A stretch of 64,000 bases of DNA from Lachnospiraceae bacterium (lineage in GTDB: Bacteria > Bacillota > Clostridia > Lachnospirales > Lachnospiraceae), in the NCBI GenBank assembly GCA_024682835.1, contig JAIKYU010000059.1, positions 27,897 through 91,896 of the forward strand, written 5' to 3'. Positions 59,001 through 64,000 of this stretch are shown here, piece after piece (position 1 is the first letter of the stretch; every line of letters starts with the position of its first letter). The notes under the pieces are model-generated. The model saw only the letters and a list, made by a program, of their open reading frames with translations, was not told the origin of the DNA and did no database searches. Both the position numbers and the translations under genes were made by a program.

Positions 59001-59862
59001 GCTTCTTCATCCCCATCAGCGCGATGTCCATGAGGCAGACCGGTTTTTTTGCCTTCTTCTCCGGCGTGCGGTACAACTCGTCCCTGGCCTCGAAGTAATG
59101 CTGTAAACTTCCCTCGATAACCTCCCGGTAATCGCCGTCTTCCCAGTCGATTTCCTTCAGTTCCGTCCCGAAGGTCGTGTGCCTGCAGTGATCCGACCAA
59201 TAGGTGTCCAGCACACGGATCTCTGTCATGGTGGGATCCCGGTGCTCCTCATCTCTGAAATGATCGCGGATCCACAGGAAATCCTTCCAGGTCATCGCAA
59301 GCGACAAAGCGTCGTATACCTCCCGCAGCCTGTCCTCGGGCTTCTCACAGAAGCCGTCCAGAACAGCCACATCCGCCGGCTCCTCATACGTCACGGAAAG
59401 TGTCTCGGGCTTCGTCTCATCGGTCACCCGCGAATCCACCGGATTCACCAGATAGTCTTTTATCCGGTCAAATTCGGCATCCGAAATATCACCTGTTATT
59501 ATATAAGTCTCTGCCGTTCGGACGTCCGGTTCCTCGTCCTCCTTAATAAACCGGATACACTGCTCCGCGGAATCCGCGCGCTGGTCAAATTGTCCCGGAA
59601 GCGCCTCCACCGAGAAGATGCGTGCGCCATCCGGCACCTGCACAACCTCCCGATACAGCTCATCCACAGGTGGTTCCGAGAATACCGTGACACAGGCCTG
59701 CCGAAACACCTCATCACCAACACCTTCCACATCATAGCGGATCAGGAGCCGTACCTCCTCCACGCCGGCTATGCCCAGGTAATGCCTCAGATCATGCCGC
59801 ACCTCCCGTGCTGCGCCCGCAAACTCCTTCTTCTTTTCCACATAGATCCGTCTGACGCCCAT
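56041..59862 (-). CDS. purL: phosphoribosylformylglycinamidine synthase, single-chain type
   Basis: This 1273-aa enzyme converts FGAR to FGAM with glutamine and ATP. It is the long form that joins the synthetase and glutaminase, instead of the PurS-PurQ-PurL set of B. subtilis. Seen are [60 protein letters not shown]-type [13 protein letters not shown], and at the C-terminus [21 protein letters not shown] with [14 protein letters not shown] (nucleophile Cys) and [9 protein letters not shown]. I use the ATG at 59862 with GAGAGGAGG upstream. It carries three strict dyad copies (57085, 57145, 59485), encoding I-E-I-T-D-D-M, K-I-T-S-D-I and I-I-T-G-D-I. Confidence 0.96.
   Translation of the reverse strand: [1273 protein letters not shown]
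57085..57160. repeat. two strict dyad motif copies in purL
   Basis: CATATC-ATCC-GTTATT (57085-57100) and AATATC-GCTT-GTTATT followed by TTAT (57145-57160), 60 bp apart in the same orientation. Confidence 0.85.
59485..59500. repeat. dyad motif copy AATATC-ACCT-GTTATT in purL
   Basis: This strict copy lies near the 5' end of purL; the coding strand gives Y-I-I-T-G-D-I with ATA ATA ACA. Confidence 0.85.
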
Positions 59863-59919
59863 GCTGCCTCCTCTCTGCTGCCGGAGATCTCTCCGGCCGG
59901 TGATAATCAAGCCACAAAG

Positions 59920-59952
59920 AAAGGTGTCCCGGATCTTCTCCGAAGCACCTTT
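59920..59952 (-). terminator. probable intrinsic terminator before purL
   Basis: On the minus strand AAAGGTG and CACCTTT enclose an inner CGGA/TCCG pairing and are followed by CTTTG. It would end transcripts from the 161-aa gene ahead of purL. The stem is interrupted by internal loops, so the call is moderate. Confidence 0.5.
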
Positions 59953-59970
59953 GCCTCATTCGCTGATCAA

Positions 59971-60456
59971 TTACCCGTGGCCATGACCCTTAGGTTCTTT
60001 GCCCCAGAATTCAATGATTTCCTTCATCTTAGTCAGCGCGCTGAACAAAACGCGGTTTCTCACCCCTTCCGCCCAGACCGCCCCGCGCACGTTGCCCTCC
60101 AGCACATAGCGGGAAAGAATCCCGGCAAGCTCCGCCATTTCCGTGATCTCCGCCCCCTCGATGAAACGAAGCTCATCCGCTGCCGTCCGCAGACGGTTGC
60201 GCGAATAGACGTAGGCATAATTGCGGTCCACCAGAGCGGTTTTCTGAAAATCCTTCACAAAGCCAAGAAGGGTCGAATCATACACGGGAAACGGCATCGT
60301 GTGTTCCATCCGCTCGTTCGTATAAGTGTCCGCGACCGGGGTCGATGCATGAGATTCCAGCCAGGGCAGATAGCGCGCCATTTGCATGACATCAATGCGA
60401 TACCGCCTCACGACCTCTTCCGTGCTGTTTTCCCGAAATCCCCCGCGCGTATCCAC
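59971..60456 (-). CDS. conserved hypothetical protein (161 aa) behind a possible attenuator
   Basis: This 161-aa soluble, mostly helical protein has the central strings YRIDVMQMARYLPWLESHA, MPFPVYDSTLLGFVKDFQKTALVDRNYAYVYSRNRLRTAADELRFIE and VWAEGVRNRVLFSALTKMKEIIEFW. I recall similar proteins in many Lachnospiraceae but no function. The start is a GTG at 60456 with GAGGAGG 6 nt upstream; the longer frame to 60594 crosses the promoter and the terminator and is not credible. A strong promoter lies about 100 bp upstream, and a hairpin with six T lies between promoter and start codon, so expression may be set by attenuation. The terminator could also belong to the preceding MBOAT gene. Confidence 0.75.
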   Translation of the reverse strand: MDTRGGFRENSTEEVVRRYRIDVMQMARYLPWLESHASTPVADTYTNERMEHTMPFPVYDSTLLGFVKDFQKTALVDRNYAYVYSRNRLRTAADELRFIEGAEITEMAELAGILSRYVLEGNVRGAVWAEGVRNRVLFSALTKMKEIIEFWGKEPKGHGHG

Positions 60457-60477
60457 TCTCTGCCTCCTCTTCCCTGT

Positions 60478-60508
60478 AAAAAAGCCTGAAAACAAACCGT
60501 TTTCAAGC
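60478..60508 (-). terminator. intrinsic terminator or attenuator upstream of the 161-aa gene
   Basis: Minus-strand stem GCTTGAAAAC / GTTTTCAGGC (one G-U pair, 5-nt loop) followed by six T. It lies between a promoter (60559-60587) and the gene start (60456). An upstream GTTTTC in the leader could pair with the GAAAAC of the first arm as antiterminator. Confidence 0.75.
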
Positions 60509-60558
60509 CCCGCCTCGTTGCGAAAACACAGAAAAGCAATCCATACGACCTGCTTCAG

Positions 60559-60587
60559 AATATAGCAAATTGAGAAAGCAGCGTCAA
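60559..60587 (-). promoter_or_regulatory. promoter of the 161-aa gene leader
   Basis: TTGACG (60587-60582), 17 bp, TATATT (60564-60559) on the minus strand, starting just after the end of the MBOAT gene. The transcript up to the terminator would be about 75 nt. Confidence 0.7.
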
Positions 60588-60599
60588 GAAGCAACCGGG

Positions 60600-62051
60600 C
60601 TAAAACCGGTAATAGATAAAACTCGATGCGTCATATCCCGGTCCCCAGACTCCGCAGACCAGAACCACGAGAATCCCGAGCATCACCACCGGCCAACGAA
60701 TAAATAACGGTCGGTTGGAAATCCAGACAGTCAGATCGCATCCTTCGTGCAAAAGGATCCGGTCTGACGTAAAAACGAGAAGGCATCCCAAAACGATCAT
60801 CCACCATTCCGCCGTGTGGACGCCAAGCGACAGCAGGGTCCCGTCAAACAGCTGCCAGACAGCGGGATGGAGAAAACCGCGAAAGACCGTCAGCGCCTCC
60901 GTAAGCGTCCCTGAACGGAAAAAAATCCATGCAAAGTTCACGAAAAGAAAGGTGCGGATGATCCGCAAACTGCGAATCACCGAACAATATCTTCCGTCCC
61001 TCCCGCAGCAGAACGCCGCCATGCGTTCACGAGCTGTCTTCGTCAGATCTCCAAGCACCATGTACAGCCCATGAAGCAGCCCCCAGATTAAGAAGGTCAG
61101 ATCCGCGCCGTGCCACATGCCGCTCAATGTAAACACGATGAGCAGATTCAGCCGCTTTCTTGCCCGTCCTCTTCGGCTGCCGCCAAGCGGAATATACAGA
61201 TAATCCCTGAACCACGTCGAGAGGGAAATGTGCCAGTGCCGCCAGAAGCTGCCGATGCTCTCGGTCAGATACGGCGCACGGAAATTCTCCATCACCTCTA
61301 TTCCGAGGACCTGTGCCGTGCCCACCGCGATGGAGGAGTAACCCGAAAAATCCAGGTACAGCTGCATCGTGTAAAGAAGAGAAGTCAGAAAGAGCACCGT
61401 TCCTCCGTAGTCTGCCGGCGATAAATAAACCGCATTCACCGCAATGGCGATGCGGTCGGCAAGCACCAGCTTGCAGAAAAACCCCCAGAGCATCCGCACC
61501 ATTCCCCTGCGCACCCGGTCAGCGTCGAAACGGATCGTTTCCTGAAAATCCGTTCTGAACTGCGGAAGAAGGTGTCCGCCCCTCTCAATGGGACCGGACA
61601 GCACAATCGGGAAAAAGCAGACAAAAAGTCCATAGCGGATTGGGTTTTTCTCCGCAGGGATGGTTCCCCGCCGGACATCGATCAGGTAACCGGCTGCCTG
61701 GAACAGATAGAAGGAAATCCCGATGGGCAGAATCGGACTCGTAAGCCTTCCGCCCGTGAGAAAGCCGATGTATTTAAAATAGATCATCATCAGCAGATTG
61801 GCGGCCAGAACGGTCACAAACACCATCCGGCGCGCGGCTGCCCGGTCTGTATACCGTTCCAGAAGCAGACCGCCCGCCCAGGTCGTCGCCATGGACAGGA
61901 GTAGAAAAACCGTATGTGCGGTTCCCTGCGAAATATAGAAAAAGATACTGGCAGCAAACAGCCAGATATATCTCACCTTCGGAGGCAGAAGATAATACAC
62001 CGCCGCCGCAACCGCAAAGAAAATCAGGAACCAAAGTGATATCACCTGCAT
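60600..62051 (-). CDS. second MBOAT family O-acyltransferase
   Basis: This 483-aa multi-span protein starts MQVISLWFLIFFAVAAAVYYLLPPKVRYIWLF-like (AlgI branch) and holds SFWRHWHISLSTWFRDYLYIPLGGSR and the invariant His of LSGMWHGADLTFLIWG. The N-terminal part with FVCFFPIVLSGPIERGGHLLPQF is typical of the alginate acetylase group and DltB cousins. It should transfer acyl groups to an exported polymer. Unlike the MBOAT at 9062-10432, no SGNH gene is next to it; the partner might be the SGNH-like protein at 34329 or one outside the window. The two MBOAT proteins share only the family motifs, so they are not a recent duplication. Confidence 0.92.
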   Translation of the reverse strand: MQVISLWFLIFFAVAAAVYYLLPPKVRYIWLFAASIFFYISQGTAHTVFLLLSMATTWAGGLLLERYTDRAAARRMVFVTVLAANLLMMIYFKYIGFLTGGRLTSPILPIGISFYLFQAAGYLIDVRRGTIPAEKNPIRYGLFVCFFPIVLSGPIERGGHLLPQFRTDFQETIRFDADRVRRGMVRMLWGFFCKLVLADRIAIAVNAVYLSPADYGGTVLFLTSLLYTMQLYLDFSGYSSIAVGTAQVLGIEVMENFRAPYLTESIGSFWRHWHISLSTWFRDYLYIPLGGSRRGRARKRLNLLIVFTLSGMWHGADLTFLIWGLLHGLYMVLGDLTKTARERMAAFCCGRDGRYCSVIRSLRIIRTFLFVNFAWIFFRSGTLTEALTVFRGFLHPAVWQLFDGTLLSLGVHTAEWWMIVLGCLLVFTSDRILLHEGCDLTVWISNRPLFIRWPVVMLGILVVLVCGVWGPGYDASSFIYYRF

Positions 62052-62152
62052 GGCATTTCTCCGAAACCGGCTTTACACCGAATCATTCCGTAGATCATTA
62101 TACCCCATCATCTATCCGCATGGAAGCCACCAGTTGCGATTCACAGAAGCGC

Positions 62153-62181
62153 TTGCGCAAGGGGTGAATATTTCATATAAT
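62153..62181 (+). promoter_or_regulatory. promoter of tRNA-Pro
   Basis: TTGCGC (62153-62158), 17 bp, consensus TATAAT (62176-62181); the tRNA starts 35 bp later. Transcription may read on into the large gene 44 bp after the tRNA. Confidence 0.7.
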
Positions 62182-62215
62182 AAAGTGATATGCAGGGTGC
62201 CCTTGATGCACCTTT

Positions 62216-62290
62216 CGGCGTGTGGCCCAGTTTGGCTAAGGCGCGTGGTTTGGGACCACGAGATCGCAGGTTCGAATCCTGTCACGCCGA
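62216..62290 (+). tRNA. tRNA-Pro (UGG anticodon)
   Basis: A complete 75-nt cloverleaf: acceptor CGGCGTG/CACGCCG, anticodon arm CGTGG-TTTGGGA-CCACG with anticodon TGG, T arm GCAGG-TTCGAAT-CCTGT, discriminator A, CCA not encoded. No terminator is seen before the next gene. Confidence 0.95.
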
Positions 62291-62333
62291 GGTAACCCAT
62301 AAATAGTCTCTCCACATCCCATACAGGTGCAGC

Positions 62334-64000
62334 ATGACCAATCACGTAATGAAATCCGGCAGTATCCTCTACGAGCATGACAAAGACACCGTTAAAACGC
62401 TGGACATTGTAGCCAAAGGGGTGATCCGCGCCACGAGAGATTACTGCACCATTGACCTGCCAGCCGGCAGCATCATCGGCATCGGAGAAACGCCGAATTC
62501 TCCCTACACCTTCACCTACGAAGCCGGGGAAGAGGATGTCTCTCTCTTTTCCTATCCCTATGAATCCGAGGCTTCCCTGGTCGCCCTGTTCAAGGCCAAC
62601 CCGAAGCTCCTTGGCATGCTGGTGGCAGGATGCATCCGGTTCGCCAAAAACCTGCAAAACGCGACCGTTGACACCATGAGCATGGCCAGAACGGAGTATG
62701 CGGCGGTCAGTGCCGCGCAGGAGGATTATGAAAAGCTGGCCATCTCCGTCGGTGCCAAGGTTCGTGAATTCCGGGATCTCAGCTGGATCTCCGAGCCGTC
62801 CATGCTGGACACCGCGCGTGGATGGCACAGAGACTTTGTGGACGACCTCTTCACCTATGAAGCGAAATTCAAAAAGGATTTCTTCCCGATTCCCAGTATC
62901 GGGCTTGGCATCGGACTGACCATCCACTCGTATGCCCAGGAATCCAAGGCCTTCATCTCCTCCATTTTTGATTATCTGGATTCCCTCCGACGCAATTCAG
63001 AGGAATTCATGACCGAATACAGGAATCTGAAAAACAGGAGCGTTCCCGGCAGCGCAAAGGATTCCGTCGGCGAATCCATGGATGATTCCGTCCACCACTG
63101 CCTGGATGCGATCGCCGCTTTTGCCAGACCCTCCTCCGAGCTGCTCGATCACTTCCGGAAGTCCCTCGACCGCTTCATGCGCCACAAGGATCGCTACGGG
63201 AGCGACGACGATATCCGGAGACTGCGTCGGGAACTGGCCGCTGATTTCTATGAGCTCTATACCTCCTGCTTTATCGCAACGATCGGCCAGACCTGGGAGG
63301 GGATCCCGATCGGCGTGCGCATGTTCCTCCTGTTCGGCTTTGTGGACGAACAGCTTGCCGGTGAAGAGAATACCGCGAAGCTTTCCTCCATCACTGAAAA
63401 CTTCGCGCCTGATTTGCACTGCAGGGTCGTGACCATTGTCGAATGGCTCATGCTTATTTACCGCGGCAAGGTCATGCCCTCCAAAAACGAATTCGACCTG
63501 GATTACCCCAACTACCTCATCAGCCTGAAGCGAAACGGGGATATCACGGACGCTCAGGCCAACCAGCTGCTTAACAGTGCGGTGGACAAGCTGAAGTTTG
63601 AAATCAAAAACTTTTTCCTGTCCGGCAACCGCCTGACCTTCGGCCGGATCACCACCTTTGTTCCAGTCTTCGACAGGGACAACGTCGCAAAGCCGTTGGA
63701 GATGGCCTATCTCAACAGGAAAAACGTCTCCGAGCAGATCGACCGTCTGCGCGACATCGATTTCAAGGCATTCTGCCGCCAGGGCGTATTTTCCGATCCC
63801 GCCAACGGCATCACCACTTTTTTCACCACGGACGAAGTGCTTCCCTATGTCATCCTGATGCCCAACGTCGGCTCCCGCGCCTCCCTGTGGCAGGAGATTG
63901 ATGCCAAAAAACGCAGCACGCCGGCCCGTATGATCGCCTCCATCTTCCACACAGAGAATGTTGAAGACACCTTTATCCGCCTGGTCGGCGAATTCCGCTG
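62334..64000 (+). CDS. large cyclic-nucleotide-binding-like protein, 3' end beyond window
   Basis: An open frame of 555 codons runs from the ATG at 62334 (AGGTG upstream) to the window edge without a stop. Residues 1-110 resemble a cyclic-nucleotide-binding beta barrel followed by the helix seen in CRP-type proteins (YCTIDLPAGSIIGIGETPNSPYTFTYEAGEEDVSLFSYPYESEASLVALFKANPKL), though the classical phosphate-binding R-x-A motif is not evident. A long helical region follows (ARTEYAAVSAAQEDYEKLA, LDHFRKSLDRFMRHKDRYG) and a mixed region with FCRQGVFSDPANGITTFFTTDEVLPYVILMPNVGSRASLWQEI. I recall proteins of this build in Lachnospiraceae but know no function. No membrane span is seen in the visible part. 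Codon use is like that of its neighbours. Confidence 0.75.
   Translation, partial: MTNHVMKSGSILYEHDKDTVKTLDIVAKGVIRATRDYCTIDLPAGSIIGIGETPNSPYTFTYEAGEEDVSLFSYPYESEASLVALFKANPKLLGMLVAGCIRFAKNLQNATVDTMSMARTEYAAVSAAQEDYEKLAISVGAKVREFRDLSWISEPSMLDTARGWHRDFVDDLFTYEAKFKKDFFPIPSIGLGIGLTIHSYAQESKAFISSIFDYLDSLRRNSEEFMTEYRNLKNRSVPGSAKDSVGESMDDSVHHCLDAIAAFARPSSELLDHFRKSLDRFMRHKDRYGSDDDIRRLRRELAADFYELYTSCFIATIGQTWEGIPIGVRMFLLFGFVDEQLAGEENTAKLSSITENFAPDLHCRVVTIVEWLMLIYRGKVMPSKNEFDLDYPNYLISLKRNGDITDAQANQLLNSAVDKLKFEIKNFFLSGNRLTFGRITTFVPVFDRDNVAKPLEMAYLNRKNVSEQIDRLRDIDFKAFCRQGVFSDPANGITTFFTTDEVLPYVILMPNVGSRASLWQEIDAKKRSTPARMIASIFHTENVEDTFIRLVGEFR

Noticed and set aside
59881-59896. CCGGAGATCTCTCCGG palindrome as regulatory site for purL
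   Set aside because: It is a 7-bp stem with a 2-base centre that is GC-rich and close to the ribosome binding site; it is common by chance in this composition and has no second copy in the window.
62112-63950. Minus-strand frames (271 and 317 aa) opposite the large 3' gene
   Set aside because: They overlap tRNA-Pro and the long plus-strand frame that stays open to the window edge, has a ribosome binding site and sensible composition.

Overview
The window is a stretch of bacterial chromosome of moderately high GC. Gene content points to a Lachnospiraceae-type Clostridium (Firmicutes): AddA/AddB instead of RecBCD, an S component of a thiamine ECF transporter, AsnA, TypA, a Rad3/DinG-type helicase with an N-terminal nuclease, IMP cyclohydrolase split from AICAR transformylase, a PurF-like protein without the catalytic cysteine, and several tetratricopeptide proteins of a kind I associate with that family. 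The genus cannot be fixed from the sequence alone. I see no prophage, insertion sequence, CRISPR array or classical defence island. Gene density is high, and only one gene-free stretch (14685-15167) exceeds 300 bases.

Layout. 1-4660 (minus): pyrF (cut by the window edge), a two-domain response regulator, a hybrid sensor kinase whose membrane part is out of frame at a run of six C, and a LytTR protein. 4793-14684 (minus): a long, partly overlapping gene row valS - 58-aa protein - zinc-ribbon TPR protein - MBOAT O-acyltransferase - SGNH protein - 81-aa protein - ridA - TPR lipoprotein - purF-like; its middle looks like a module for O-acetylating a surface polymer. 15168-17720 (minus): nuclease-helicase, divergent from asnA-thiT (plus). 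19544-30134 (minus): addA, addB, purH (transformylase only), purO and a TPR protein. 30243-36459: MATE exporter, divergent mntP-typA, SGNH-like protein and yigZ. 36534-40743 (plus): class A penicillin-binding protein, yfbR, proC. 40876-50704 (minus): potassium channel, metF, SCP2 protein with a histone-like tail, tRNA-Thr, rho, a DUF5722-type glycosidase-like protein, putP, argS. 50833-59862 (minus): purL-carA-carB-queH. 59971-62051: a small unknown gene behind a possible attenuator, and a second MBOAT. 62216-64000 (plus): tRNA-Pro and the start of a large cyclic-nucleotide-binding-like protein.

The most unusual signal is not a gene. A 16-bp dyad, ATATC-N4-GTTAT with outer A/T and often a following TTTTAT, recurs through the window in both orientations, between genes and inside unrelated genes. 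I count eleven strict copies, where about 0.1 is expected by chance, and roughly twenty near copies. Inside genes it forces locally AT-rich codons such as ATA and ACA and makes unrelated proteins share a Lys-Ile-Thr-x-Asp-Ile-like hexapeptide. This has the look of a genome-wide recognition sequence (uptake sequence, nucleoid or repair signal), but its reader is unknown.

Other points: promoters of the sigma-A type with 17-bp spacers are recognisable before valS, asnA, the MATE gene, mntP, typA, rho, argS, the 161-aa gene and tRNA-Pro. Three genes (nuclease-helicase, mntP, yigZ) have a -10 box so close to the start codon that their mRNAs would be leaderless.
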